A stretch of 64,000 nt of DNA from Piscinibacter sp. (GTDB lineage Bacteria; Pseudomonadota; Gammaproteobacteria; Burkholderiales; Burkholderiaceae_C), in the NCBI GenBank assembly GCA_019635485.1, contig JAHBZL010000002.1:124001-188000 (forward strand), written 5' to 3'. The notes beneath the pieces were generated by a model, which was not told the origin of the DNA, searched no databases, and worked only from the letters and a program-made list of their open reading frames with translations. Made by a program: the position numbers and the translations under genes. The first letter of the stretch is position 1; each line of letters starts with the position of its first letter. Shown here piece by piece: positions 1-7,908 of the stretch.

Positions 1-1
1 G

Positions 2-586
2 CTGTGGGCGGACGAGGGTTTCGGCGTGCGCTGCGTCGAGGCGCTGCAGCAGCGCTGGAGCTTCGACGCGGCTGGCACGCCGGTGACGCTGGTCGACGGC
101 GGCACGCAGGGGCTGTACCTGATCCAGCACGTGCAGGCGGCGCAGCGGCTGCTGATCTTCGACGCGATCGACTACGGGCTCGCGCCCGGCACGCTGAAGC
201 TGATCGAGGACGACGAGGTGCCGCGCTTCCTCGGCGCGAAGAAGATGAGCCTGCACCAGACCGGCTTCCAGGAGGTGCTGCAGCTCGCACGGCTGACCGG
301 CCGTTATCCGGCGTCGGTGCTGCTGGTCGGCTGCCAGCCGCAGGAGCTGGAGGACTTCGGCGGCAGCCTGCGGCCCGTCGTGCGCACGGCGCTCGAGGAC
401 GCCGTCGCGCTCGGCCTGGACCGGCTGCGGGCCTGGGGCGCGAGACCCGTGCCGCGCCCGGCGCCGCCCTCGCCCGACGAGGCGGTCACCGTCCCGACGC
501 TCGCGATCGACGGCTATGAAGCCGGGCGGCCGTCGGCCGAGCAGGCCTGCCGGGTCGGCGACGAACGTTTCCTGCTGCCGCGCTGA
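2..586 (+). CDS. hoxM: Hydrogenase maturation endopeptidase HoxM/HupD (5' end cut by window)
   Basis: Nickel-dependent protease that removes the C-terminal peptide of the membrane-bound [NiFe]-hydrogenase large subunit after nickel has been inserted. The reading frame is already open at the window edge and begins LWADEGFGVR, the conserved N-terminal block of the HupD/HycI family, so only about 12-15 residues are missing. The three nickel ligands expected for the family are visible: Glu in WADEGFG, Asp in FDAIDYG and His in MSLHQTGF. It is the first of a run of tightly spaced hydrogenase accessory genes; the structural genes hoxK, hoxG and hoxZ would lie just upstream, outside the window. Identification is secure from sequence plus gene order. 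Confidence 0.93.
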   Translation: MWADEGFGVRCVEALQQRWSFDAAGTPVTLVDGGTQGLYLIQHVQAAQRLLIFDAIDYGLAPGTLKLIEDDEVPRFLGAKKMSLHQTGFQEVLQLARLTGRYPASVLLVGCQPQELEDFGGSLRPVVRTALEDAVALGLDRLRAWGARPVPRPAPPSPDEAVTVPTLAIDGYEAGRPSAEQACRVGDERFLLPR

Positions 587-591
587 CCGCC

Positions 592-915
592 ATGTGCATC
601 GCCTTGCCCATGCAGGTGTTCGCGTCGGAGCCGGGCCACGCCTGGGTGGCCGGGCGCGGCGAACGGCGCCGCGTCAGCACCGCGCTGGTCGGCGACTGCG
701 CGGTCGGCGACTGGCTGCTCGTGTTCCTCGACAGCGCCCGCGAGCGCATCGATGCGGCCCGCGCCGCCGAGGTCGACGCGCTGCTCGACCTGGTGAGCGA
801 CGCCCTCGCGGGCCGCCCGCCCGCGGCCGTCCCGCGCGACCCCGGCTTCGAACTGCCCTCACGCCTGGACCCCGCCGCGCTCGCCGCGCTCGCGGGACCT
901 TCCTCTTCCGCCTGA
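592..915 (+). CDS. hoxL: HypC-family chaperone HoxL/HupF
   Basis: Small chaperone specific to the membrane-bound hydrogenase large subunit, thought to carry the Fe(CN)2CO group to the apo-large subunit. The 107-residue protein begins MCIALP; Cys2 is the invariant functional cysteine of HypC/HybG/HupF proteins. It is about 30 residues longer at the C terminus than the general HypC encoded at 6539-6772, the usual difference between the two paralogues. It starts 5 bases after hoxM ends. The HypC-family call is seen in the sequence; the HoxL assignment follows from the position between hoxM and hoxO. Confidence 0.9.
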   Translation: MCIALPMQVFASEPGHAWVAGRGERRRVSTALVGDCAVGDWLLVFLDSARERIDAARAAEVDALLDLVSDALAGRPPAAVPRDPGFELPSRLDPAALAALAGPSSSA

Positions 916-933
916 ACTGCCCCCGACATCTCC

Positions 934-1368
934 ATGGACACCCCCCTGCCGCCCCCGGTCATCCGCCGCCTCGTCGAGTCGTTCGACGCCGCGCTCGTCG
1001 ACGAGACCTCGCTCGACACCTTCCTGCAGCGCCCGGGCGACCAGGTGCTGTTCCTCAGCGGCGACCCGGTGCAGTTCCCGGAAGGCCTGGATGTCGCGGT
1101 GGTGCTGCCGGAGCTGCGTGCCGCGGTGAAGACGCCGTTCGGCATCGGCGTCGTCGCGCGCGACAGCCAGGAGGCGATCGCGCGCCGCTACGGCAACCAG
1201 CGCTGGCCGGCGCTGGTGTTCCTGCGCGACGGCCGCTACGTCACGACGCTGGCCGGGATGCACGACTGGGACGACTACGTGGCCCGCGTCGCCGCGGCGC
1301 TCGCTGCGCCGACCACGCGCGCCCCGATCGCGGTGGCCGGTCCGGCCGCGGCCTCCTCCTGCCACTGA
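934..1368 (+). CDS. hoxO: Thioredoxin-like hydrogenase chaperone HoxO/HupG (HyaE family)
   Basis: Accessory protein that in relatives binds the Tat signal or small subunit of the membrane-bound hydrogenase during assembly. The 144-residue sequence has the HyaE/HupG pattern (early LDTFLQRPGDQVLFL; later AIARRYGNQRWPALVFLRDG followed by a glycine and a MHDWDDY segment). The thioredoxin-like fold is known for the family. No CxxC redox pair is present, so it should act as a chaperone and not as a reductase. It lies 18 bases after hoxL and 25 before hoxQ. Confidence 0.88.
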   Translation: MDTPLPPPVIRRLVESFDAALVDETSLDTFLQRPGDQVLFLSGDPVQFPEGLDVAVVLPELRAAVKTPFGIGVVARDSQEAIARRYGNQRWPALVFLRDGRYVTTLAGMHDWDDYVARVAAALAAPTTRAPIAVAGPAAASSCH

Positions 1369-1393
1369 TGCCCCGCTTGCGACCCTGCCTGCC

Positions 1394-2269
1394 ATGAACG
1401 TCCGCCCCTTCCCGATTCCCGTCGTCGCGTTCGGCCCCGGCAGCCAGGCCGAGGACGAGACGCTCGACTACCCGGTCCTGCCCAGCGGCATGGACACCTA
1501 CCGTCCGCCGGTGCTGCCGGAACCCGAGCAGCTCGCCGGCCACGGCGGCACGCGGCAGGTGCTCGAGCAGGTGCTGGAGGCGCTGCGCGCCGGCCGCGGC
1601 GCCTCGATCCCGCTGCGCCAGCTGTCCACTGGCGACGCGCGCCTGCTCGGCCAGGTGCTGGGCGAAGGCGAGGTCAGCGCGCAGGTGCTCGCCGCGCCCG
1701 GGCTGCGCCACTTCGACAACAGCGCGGCCCGCGCCCGCGTGCAGGAATCGGTGTTCGCGGGCGTCTGGCGCGTGCAGTCGCTGGGCGACGACGGGGCACT
1801 GCACGACCACCTCGAAGTCGGCGCGGTGCCGGCGCTGCTGCGCGCCGCTGCCGAGCAGGACGCGGCCACGCCGCGCACGCCGCCCGGCCCGCTGCCCGAG
1901 GATCTCTACAACGTGCCGACGCTGCTGGTCGAACTGGCGGACCGGCGCGCGCGCTGGCAGCCGGGCGACCCGGCGCATGTCGTCAACCTCAGCCTGCTGC
2001 CGCTTCGCCCGGAGGACATCGCACACCTGGACCATCAGCTCGGCACCGGCCGTGTCGTGATCCTGTCGCGCGGCTACGGCAACTGCCGCATCACCGACAC
2101 GCTGGTGCCGCACACCTGGCGCGTCGTCTACTACAACTCGCAGGACGCGGTGATCCTCAACACGATCGAGGTCGGCGCGCTGCCGGAGGTCGCCTGCGCG
2201 GCGCCCGAGGACCTGGCCGACAGCGCCGAACGGCTGGCCGAGGTGCTGCAGTGGCTCGACCAGGCGTGA
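1394..2269 (+). CDS. hoxQ: Hydrogenase maturation protein HoxQ/HupH (HyaF family)
   Basis: Protein needed for small-subunit Fe-S maturation or quality control of O2-tolerant membrane-bound hydrogenases; with HoxO it forms the export-control pair in Cupriavidus. The 291-residue product shows the HupH/HyaF features: an N-terminal FPIPVVAFGPGSQ segment, a central YNVPTLLVELADRR motif and a C-terminal SRGYGNCRITDT segment followed by TWRVVYYNSQD. The length matches the family (about 280). Start ATG at 1394; the next gene, hoxR, begins 22 bases after the stop. No export signal is seen, so it is cytoplasmic. Confidence 0.9.
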   Translation: MNVRPFPIPVVAFGPGSQAEDETLDYPVLPSGMDTYRPPVLPEPEQLAGHGGTRQVLEQVLEALRAGRGASIPLRQLSTGDARLLGQVLGEGEVSAQVLAAPGLRHFDNSAARARVQESVFAGVWRVQSLGDDGALHDHLEVGAVPALLRAAAEQDAATPRTPPGPLPEDLYNVPTLLVELADRRARWQPGDPAHVVNLSLLPLRPEDIAHLDHQLGTGRVVILSRGYGNCRITDTLVPHTWRVVYYNSQDAVILNTIEVGALPEVACAAPEDLADSAERLAEVLQWLDQA

Positions 2270-2291
2270 CGGCGGGGCGCGACGGCCGGCC

Positions 2292-2510
2292 ATGAGCTTC
2301 GAAGGCAGCTACCTGGGCGATGCGGCACGGCTGCCGGCCAACGCGCGCCTGGAGTGCAAGATCTGCTGGTGGGTCTACGACCCCGCACAGGGCGATCCGG
2401 TCTGGCAGGTCGCGCCCGGCACGCCGTTCACCGCGCTGCCCGCGCACTGGCGCTGCCCGCAATGCGACGGCGCGGCCGAGCAGTTCATGGTGCTGGGAGC
2501 CGACGCGTGA
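2292..2510 (+). CDS. hoxR: Rubredoxin-like protein HoxR/HupI
   Basis: Small iron protein used during assembly of the membrane-bound hydrogenase under oxygen; in C. necator HoxR is needed for correct small-subunit Fe-S clusters at high O2. The 72-residue protein contains the rubredoxin iron site, CKICWWVYD near residues 22-30 and CPQCDG near residues 56-61, with the conserved P-x-T-x-F-x-x-L-P spacing between them. A short N-terminal extension before the first CxxC is typical of HupI. It is followed 10 bases later by hoxT. Confidence 0.92.
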   Translation: MSFEGSYLGDAARLPANARLECKICWWVYDPAQGDPVWQVAPGTPFTALPAHWRCPQCDGAAEQFMVLGADA

Positions 2511-2520
2511 AGGAGCCGGC

Positions 2521-3000
2521 ATGACCGGGCTGGCCGCGCGCATCGCGCAGCTGGAGGCGACGTTCCACGCCATCCAGCGCGAGCGCCTGCACGATGTGCC
2601 GGTGCTGAACGCCGCCCTGGCCGTCCAGGCGGTGGACTTCGAGACCATGCCGGGGGATGCGGCCGGGAGCGTGGCGCTGGGTGTGCTGGTCACCCCCTGG
2701 TTCATGAACCTGGTCCGCCTGCCGCTGCAGCCGGGCCTGGCGCTGCTGCCGGTCGGCGCGAGCGCCGCGCGCGAGGTCGGCGCGCACCGGATCGATTTCA
2801 TCGGCGGCCACGAGGCCGGCCTCGGCGCCTTCGAGGCCTGCTCGCTGTTTTCGCCGATGGGTGAGTTCGCCGACCAGGCCGCGGCGGTTGCCACCGCCCG
2901 CGCCGTGCTGCAGCAGCTGCGCGGGCGGCCGCATTCCACGCCGCCCGAGCGGCCGGCGCGGCGCGGCTTCCTGTTCGGCCGCCCTGGCGTGCCTGCATGA
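2521..3000 (+). CDS. hoxT: HybE-family hydrogenase assembly chaperone HoxT/HupJ
   Basis: Chaperone of the HybE/HupJ family, associated with small-subunit maturation and proofreading of Tat export. The 159-residue protein has the expected core: a start region with helix LEATFHAIQRERLHDVPVLN, then a central VLVTPWFMNLVRLP motif, then FIGGHEAGLGAFEACSLFSPM. I chose the ATG at 2521 because the upstream in-frame sequence belongs to the overlapping hoxR frame and the GAAGGAG run at 2509-2515 fits as its ribosome site. The stop overlaps the hoxV start by four bases (ATGA). Confidence 0.9.
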   Translation: MTGLAARIAQLEATFHAIQRERLHDVPVLNAALAVQAVDFETMPGDAAGSVALGVLVTPWFMNLVRLPLQPGLALLPVGASAAREVGAHRIDFIGGHEAGLGAFEACSLFSPMGEFADQAAAVATARAVLQQLRGRPHSTPPERPARRGFLFGRPGVPA

Positions 3001-4079
3001 TCTCCGGCGCGCTCCAGCTGCGCCCGGGTGGCGCGCCGCCGACGGTCAGCGGGCACCGGCCGCTGCTGGTGCCGCGCATCGCGCCGGGTCGGCGTGCCGA
3101 CGAGCTGCCCGACCTGCTCGGTGCGCTGTTCACGCTGTGCAGCCATGCGCAGCGCGGCACGGCACGCCGCGCCGTGGCCGCGGCGCGCGGCGACGACGCG
3201 CTCTCCACGCCGGCGCAGCGCCAGGCCCTGCGGGTGGCGACCGCGCGTGAACAGATGCTGCGCATCGCACACGACTGGCCGCGCCTGCTGCCGGAGGCGT
3301 CTGCGGCGGACCCCGAGCCGACGACCTCGCCGCTGCGCAGCTGCCCGCTGTGGCGCGACGACTGGCCCGTCGAGCAGCGCCTCGCCGGGCTGCCAGGCTG
3401 GCTGGCGCAGCACTGGCTCGGCCTGCCACTCGAATCCTGGCTGCAGCGCTACGAGGCCGAGCCCGAGGCGTGGCCGCTGCAGTGGTGCCGCACGGTGGCC
3501 ACCCCCACCGCGCTGCTGCTGCGCGCGCAGGCCGGCGCGCTGCGCCGCCTCGCGACGCCGGCGCGCCCGCTGCGCCTGCTCGACCAGCCGCTGGCGACCG
3601 TGCCGCGCCTGGCCCGGCAGCTGGCGGAGCGATCGGATTTCTGTACCGCGCCGGACTGGCTCGGCGAGCCGGCCGAGACCGGGCCGTGGACGCGGATCAA
3701 CGACCCGGTGCCGCTGACGCTCCACAATGCATGGATGCGCCTGATCGCCCGCCTCGTCGACGTGCTGCGGCTGGCCATGCCGGCGGGCGACCGCTGGCTG
3801 GCCGAAGGCGCGCTGCCGCTCGCATCCGGCGAGGGCATCGCCTGGACCGAAACCGCGCGCGGGCTGCTCGTGCACCGCGTCGAGCTGGCACCGGACGGGC
3901 GCGTGCGCGCGGCGCAGGTGCTGGCGCCGACCGAATGGAACTTCCACCCGCGCGGCGTGCTCGCGCAGGCGCTGGCGGCACTGCGCGGGCCGGACCGCGC
4001 CGCGCAGGCCGCGCGTGCCGCGGTCGCGTTCGACCCCTGCGTCGAGTTCGTCGTCGCGGCGGAGGCGGCCCATGCATGA
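2997..4079 (+). CDS. hoxV: Hydrogenase scaffold protein HoxV/HupK
   Basis: HoxV is known as a scaffold on which the Fe(CN)2CO group is held before transfer to the membrane-bound hydrogenase large subunit. The 360-residue protein looks like a degenerate large subunit: where a large subunit has an N-terminal CxxC it keeps a single Cys (LFTLCSHA, about residue 44), and its C terminus has FDPCVEF with only one Cys of the usual DPCxxC pair. This one-plus-one cysteine pattern is what is expected for a scaffold that holds iron but cannot bind nickel. It overlaps hoxT by 4 bases and hypA by 8. Confidence 0.9.
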   Translation: MISGALQLRPGGAPPTVSGHRPLLVPRIAPGRRADELPDLLGALFTLCSHAQRGTARRAVAAARGDDALSTPAQRQALRVATAREQMLRIAHDWPRLLPEASAADPEPTTSPLRSCPLWRDDWPVEQRLAGLPGWLAQHWLGLPLESWLQRYEAEPEAWPLQWCRTVATPTALLLRAQAGALRRLATPARPLRLLDQPLATVPRLARQLAERSDFCTAPDWLGEPAETGPWTRINDPVPLTLHNAWMRLIARLVDVLRLAMPAGDRWLAEGALPLASGEGIAWTETARGLLVHRVELAPDGRVRAAQVLAPTEWNFHPRGVLAQALAALRGPDRAAQAARAAVAFDPCVEFVVAAEAAHA

Positions 4080-4419
4080 GCTGAGCCTGGCCGGCGGCAT
4101 CGTGCGGCTCGTCGAGGACGCCGCGGCGCGCGAGCATTTCCGGCGCGTCTCGATGCTGCGCCTCGAGGCCGGCGCGCTGGCCGGCGTCGAGGTGCGTGCG
4201 CTGCGCTTCGCGCTCGAGTCCGTCGCGCCGGGCACCTGCCTGGAAGGCGCCTCGATCGAGATCGACGAACCGCCCGGCACGGCCTGGTGCCTGCGCTGCG
4301 CCTGCCACATCGAGATCGCTGCGCGCACCGATGCGTGCCCGCGCTGCGGCGGCTTCCAGATCCAACCGACCGGCGGGACCGAGCTGCGTGTGCTCGACCT
4401 GCTGGTCCACGACGACTGA
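4072..4419 (+). CDS. hypA: Nickel insertion protein HypA
   Basis: Delivers nickel, together with HypB, to the hydrogenase large-subunit precursor. The 115-residue protein starts MHELSL; His2 with Glu3 is the invariant nickel site of HypA. The structural zinc site is seen as CLRCAC followed by CPRCGG near residues 73-95. The ATG at 4072 overlaps the end of hoxV by 8 bases and is required to place His2 correctly, which rules out the in-frame start further upstream. The gene is followed 12 bases later by hypB. Confidence 0.95.
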   Translation: MHELSLAGGIVRLVEDAAAREHFRRVSMLRLEAGALAGVEVRALRFALESVAPGTCLEGASIEIDEPPGTAWCLRCACHIEIAARTDACPRCGGFQIQPTGGTELRVLDLLVHDD

Positions 4420-4431
4420 AGGAGAGCGGCC

Positions 4432-5256
4432 ATGTGTGTCGTCTGCGGCTGCGCGAATCCCACCGCCCCCCACCCCGAGCACGCCCACGTGAGCGTCGCG
4501 GCGGCGACCGGCGACCTGCACTTCGGCGCCGGTGCGGCGCGTGTCTCGGTGCCCGGCATGAGCCAGGCGCGCGCGATCCGGCTCGAGGCCGACGTGCTGG
4601 GCGAGAACAACCGGATCGCCGCGGCCAACCGCGCACACTTCGCGGACCACGGCGTGACGGCCTACAACCTCGTCTCCAGCCCGGGATCGGGCAAGACGAC
4701 GCTGCTGGTCGCGACCATCGAGCTGCTGCGGCGCCGCGCCCCCGATCTGCCGCTGGCGGTGATCGAAGGCGACCAGCAGACCACGCACGACGCGGACCGC
4801 ATCCGCGCCACCGGTGCCCCGGCGATCCAGATCAACACCGGCAAGGGCTGCCACCTCGACGCGCAGATGGTGGGCGAGGCTTTCGGGCGCCTGCCGCTGC
4901 ACGCAGCATCGCACGCTGGCGGCGACGCGCACACGCCGGGCACCCTGCTTTTCATCGAGAACGTCGGCAACCTGGTCTGCCCCGCGATGTGGGACCTGGG
5001 CGAGGCCGCGAAAGTGGCGATCCTGTCGGTGACCGAAGGCGAGGACAAGCCGCTGAAGTACCCCGACATGTTCGCCGCGGCAAAGCTGATGGTGCTGAAC
5101 AAGATCGACCTGCTGCCGCACCTGGACTTCGACGTGCCGCAATGCATCGCCTACGCGCAGCGGGTCAACCCGGGCATCGAGGTGCTGCTCGTCTCGGCCC
5201 GCAGCGGCGCCGGCATGGACGCCTGGGCCGACTGGCTGCTGCAGGCGGACGCATGA
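4432..5256 (+). CDS. hypB: GTPase HypB, nickel delivery
   Basis: GTP-dependent nickel carrier partnered with HypA. The 274-residue protein begins MCVVCGC, the high-affinity metal motif with Cys2, Cys5 and Cys7. A histidine-rich nickel-storage stretch, long in some relatives, is reduced here to a short HPEHAH. The GTPase core has the P loop [11 protein letters not shown] near residues 79-89, the [13 protein letters not shown] block, a cysteine/histidine site near KGCHLDAQM and the NKIDLLP guanine-specificity motif. It ends at the start of an unusual 118-bp segment that separates it from hypF. Confidence 0.95.
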   Translation: MCVVCGCANPTAPHPEHAHVSVAAATGDLHFGAGAARVSVPGMSQARAIRLEADVLGENNRIAAANRAHFADHGVTAYNLVSSPGSGKTTLLVATIELLRRRAPDLPLAVIEGDQQTTHDADRIRATGAPAIQINTGKGCHLDAQMVGEAFGRLPLHAASHAGGDAHTPGTLLFIENVGNLVCPAMWDLGEAAKVAILSVTEGEDKPLKYPDMFAAAKLMVLNKIDLLPHLDFDVPQCIAYAQRVNPGIEVLLVSARSGAGMDAWADWLLQADA

Positions 5257-5380
5257 GCCACCCTGTGTCAGCCAGTCTGCCGCGGGCCGAGAGCGCCGAG
5301 CCGCTCCCAAACAAAGCCCGCATCCCCAGCGGGGGATCGTCGAACGTACTCGTTCGACGAGGAATTGATCATGAGCCACC
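5253..5380. repeat. Segment flanked by 10-bp direct repeats at the hypB/hypF junction
   Basis: The sequence ATGAGCCACC occurs at 5253-5262, where its TGA is the hypB stop, and again at 5371-5380, where its ATG is the hypF start. Between the copies lie 108 bases that encode nothing recognisable but contain two adjacent hairpins (5322-5337 and 5337-5360). Other junctions of this operon (hoxT/hoxV, hypC/hypD, 9594/hypX, hoxA/hoxB) overlap as ATGA, so the simplest reading is that hypB and hypF once overlapped and a short element was inserted with duplication of the junction. The inserted end also supplies the GAGGAA ribosome site of hypF. Confidence 0.6.
5337..5360 (+). promoter_or_regulatory. 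Perfect 10-bp hairpin just before the hypF ribosome site
   Basis: TCGTCGAACG (5337-5346) pairs perfectly with CGTTCGACGA (5351-5360) across a four-base loop TACT. The right arm runs into the GAGGAA that serves hypF, so folding could partly mask it. A second stem, ATCCCC (5322-5327) with GGGGAT (5332-5337), abuts it. There is no T run, so this is not a standard terminator. Possible roles are a translation-tuning or mRNA-processing element, or a palindromic core of a small repeat. Confidence 0.45.
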
Positions 5381-6537
5381 TGGCCCTGCCCCGCCCGGCC
5401 CCGGCACGCGCGCTCGGCTGCGGCGCGTTCCTGAAGAACCGCGCCGGGCGGCTGGACGGCGCGCGCTTCGCGTGGTCGGCCGAACACGGCGACCTCGGGC
5501 AGGCCGACGCCTGCACCGCGCTGGAGGCCTCGGCCGAGGCCCTGCTGGCCGCCGGCGGCGTCGACGCGCTGGCGCACGACCTGCACCCAGACTTCCACAG
5601 CACGCGCGTCGCGGCGGCGCTCGCGGCGCGGCTGGGTGTGCCGGCCATCGCCGTGCAGCACCACCATGCGCACATCGCGGCGGTGATCGCCGAATGCGGC
5701 CTGGACGAGCCGGTGATCGGCATCGCGCTCGATGGCGTCGGCCTCGGCAGCGACGGGCTCGCGTGGGGCGGCGAACTGCTCTGGGTCGACGGCGGCGCGC
5801 GCGCGCACCGCTGGCAGCGTGTCGCTCACCTGAGCCCGCTCGCGCTCCCGGGTGGCGATGTCGCGGCACGCGAACCCTGGCGCCTGGCGGCGGCCGTGCT
5901 GCACGAACTCGGGCGCGGCGACGAGATCGAGGTTCGTTTCGAGCCGGCCGTCGGTGCGCCGGCCGCGCGGCTCGTGCACACCATGCTGCAGCGCGGGCTG
6001 AACTGCCCGGCCAGCACCGGCGCAGGACGTTGGTTCGATGCCGCGGCCGGAGCGCTCGGCCTGTCGGTGCGCCAGGCCGCCGAGGCCGAGGCCGCGATCG
6101 CGCTCGAGCAGTTCGCCACGCGCGCGCTGGGACGCGCGCCGGACCGCGTCCCCTTCACCCGCGGGCTGGACCTGCACGGCGTCGTCGCCGACCTGTTCGA
6201 CGTGCCGCCGCACGACACGGAGGCCCGCGAACGCGCTGCGCTGCACTTCCATCTCGCGCTCGCCGACGGCCTGGCCGACGCGGCGGCCGCTGCCGCGCGG
6301 CAGCATGGGGCCGGAATCGCGGTCTTCGGCGGCGGCTGCTTCATGAACCGGGTGCTGCGCGAGCGGCTCGCAGCGCGCCTGCAGGCACTCGGCCTCGCGG
6401 TCCACGCGCCGGGCAGCGTGCCGTGCGGCGATGCTGGCCTCGCGCTCGGCCAGGCCTGGGTGGCCGCCTGCACCCTCGCCGACGGGCCGGACCCGGCCCG
6501 GACCGCCAATCAGGCCGTCGCGTTGGAAGTGAACTGA
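5371..6537 (+). CDS. hypF: Truncated carbamoyltransferase HypF (HypF1 type)
   Basis: HypF makes the cyanide ligands of the hydrogenase iron by transferring carbamoyl from carbamoyl phosphate to the C-terminal Cys of HypE. This 388-residue form holds only the Kae1/HypF C-terminal catalytic part: a histidine-rich metal motif AVQHHHAHIAAVIAE near residue 96, ALDGVGLGSDG, and FGGGCFMNRVL near the C terminus. The acylphosphatase, zinc-finger and YrdC-like domains of a normal HypF of about 750 residues are absent and there is no room for them upstream. A similarly short HypF1 is known in the C. necator membrane-bound hydrogenase operon, so it is probably a real gene. Start ATG at 5371 with GAGGAA 8 bases upstream. 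Confidence 0.88.
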   Translation: MSHLALPRPAPARALGCGAFLKNRAGRLDGARFAWSAEHGDLGQADACTALEASAEALLAAGGVDALAHDLHPDFHSTRVAAALAARLGVPAIAVQHHHAHIAAVIAECGLDEPVIGIALDGVGLGSDGLAWGGELLWVDGGARAHRWQRVAHLSPLALPGGDVAAREPWRLAAAVLHELGRGDEIEVRFEPAVGAPAARLVHTMLQRGLNCPASTGAGRWFDAAAGALGLSVRQAAEAEAAIALEQFATRALGRAPDRVPFTRGLDLHGVVADLFDVPPHDTEARERAALHFHLALADGLADAAAAAARQHGAGIAVFGGGCFMNRVLRERLAARLQALGLAVHAPGSVPCGDAGLALGQAWVAACTLADGPDPARTANQAVALEVN

Positions 6538-6538
6538 C

Positions 6539-6772
6539 ATGTGCCTCGCCTTGCCCGCCCGTGTGGTGGAACTCCAAGCGCCGGACAACGCGATCGTCGA
6601 CCTCGGTGGCGTGCGCAAGACCGTCTCGGTCGCGCTGACGCCGGAGGCCGACGTCGGCGACTACGTGATCGTGCACGTCGGTCATGCGATCGGCCTGCTC
6701 GATGCGCAGGAGGCCGAGCGCACGCTCGCGCTGTTCGCCGAGCTGGCCGCCCAGCAGGAACGCACGGCATGA
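6539..6772 (+). CDS. hypC: Hydrogenase chaperone HypC
   Basis: General Fe(CN)2CO carrier that works with HypD. The 77-residue protein begins MCLALPARV; Cys2 is the essential cysteine. A central DLGGVRK stretch followed by VGDYVIVHVGHAIGLL is characteristic. It starts one base after the hypF stop and overlaps hypD by four bases (ATGA), so translation is probably coupled. It is clearly shorter than the HoxL paralogue at 592-915, the usual split between general and enzyme-specific HypC proteins. Confidence 0.95.
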   Translation: MCLALPARVVELQAPDNAIVDLGGVRKTVSVALTPEADVGDYVIVHVGHAIGLLDAQEAERTLALFAELAAQQERTA

Positions 6773-7908
6773 AGTACATCGACGAGTTCCGCGACGGCGC
6801 GGTGGCGCAGGGCCTGGCCCGGCGCATCGCCGCCGAGGCCGACCCGGCACGGCGCTACAGCTTCATGGAGTTCTGCGGCGGCCACACGCACGCCATCTCG
6901 CGCTACGGCATCGCCGAACTGCTGCCGGCCAACCTGCGCATGATCCACGGCCCCGGCTGCCCGGTCTGCGTGCTGCCGATCGGCCGCATCGACCAGGCCA
7001 TCGCGCTGGCACTGGAGCGCGGCGTCATCCTCTGCACCTACGGCGACGTGATGCGCGTGCCGGCCAGCCAATCCTTGTCGCTGATGCGCGCCAAGGCACG
7101 CGGCGCCGACATCCGCATGGTGTACTCCGCCGCCGACGCGCTGAAGCTGGCCCGCGAGCACGCCGACCGCGAGGTCGTGTTCCTCGCGATCGGCTTCGAG
7201 ACCACCACGCCGCCGACCGCGCTCGTGATCCGCCAGGCCGCGCAGGCATCGGTGGCCAACTTCAGCGTGCTGTGCAATCACGTGCTGACCCCCAGCGCGA
7301 TCACGCACATCCTCGAATCGCCCGAGGTGCGCCAGTACGGCACGGTGCCGATCGACGGCTTCGTCGGGCCCGCGCACGTGAGCATCGTGATCGGGTCGCG
7401 GCCGTACGAGCATTTCGCGGCCGAGTACCGCAAGCCGGTGGTGATCGCCGGCTTCGAGCCGCTGGACGTGATGCAGGCGATCCTGATGCTGGTGCGGCAG
7501 GTCAACACCGGGCGCGCGGAGGTCGAGAACGAGTTCACCCGCGCCGTCACGCGCGACGGCAACCGCGCCGCGCAGGCGATCGTCTCGGAGGTGTTCGAGT
7601 TGCGCTCGAGCTTCGAGTGGCGCGGCCTCGGCGAGGTACCGTACTCGGCGCTGAAGATCCGCCCGGCGTTCGAGCGCTTCGACGCCGAGAAGCGCTTCGG
7701 GCTCGACTACCGCAGCGTGCCGGACCACAAGCAGTGCGAGTGCGGCGCGATCCTGCGTGGTGTGAAGAAGCCGACCGACTGCAAGCTGTTCGGCACCGTC
7801 TGCACGCCAGAGAACCCGATGGGGTCGTGCATGGTGTCGTCAGAAGGCGCTTGCGCGGCGCACTACTCCTACGGGCGGTTCCGCGACATCCCGGTGGTGG
7901 CCGCATGA
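6769..7908 (+). CDS. hypD: HypD, Fe(CN)2CO assembly protein
   Basis: Iron-sulfur scaffold on which the iron receives its two cyanide groups from HypE and its CO. The 379-residue protein has all the expected motifs: FCGGHTHAISRYG near residue 30, GPGCPVCVLPIG near 60, GFETTTPPTA near 144, and a C-terminal set of cysteines (ECGAIL, TDCKLFGTVCTP, GSCMVSSEGAC) that bind the [4Fe-4S] cluster. The ATG overlaps the hypC stop. The stop overlaps a GGCCGCATGAAG repeat that reappears at the hypE start. Confidence 0.96.
   Translation: MKYIDEFRDGAVAQGLARRIAAEADPARRYSFMEFCGGHTHAISRYGIAELLPANLRMIHGPGCPVCVLPIGRIDQAIALALERGVILCTYGDVMRVPASQSLSLMRAKARGADIRMVYSAADALKLAREHADREVVFLAIGFETTTPPTALVIRQAAQASVANFSVLCNHVLTPSAITHILESPEVRQYGTVPIDGFVGPAHVSIVIGSRPYEHFAAEYRKPVVIAGFEPLDVMQAILMLVRQVNTGRAEVENEFTRAVTRDGNRAAQAIVSEVFELRSSFEWRGLGEVPYSALKIRPAFERFDAEKRFGLDYRSVPDHKQCECGAILRGVKKPTDCKLFGTVCTPENPMGSCMVSSEGACAAHYSYGRFRDIPVVAA

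Noticed and set aside
5371-6537. hypF broken by frameshift or deletion
   Set aside because: The short form starts cleanly with its own ribosome site, keeps all C-terminal motifs, and the 114 bases upstream hold no HypF-like coding in any frame. A short HypF1 is known in a homologous operon.
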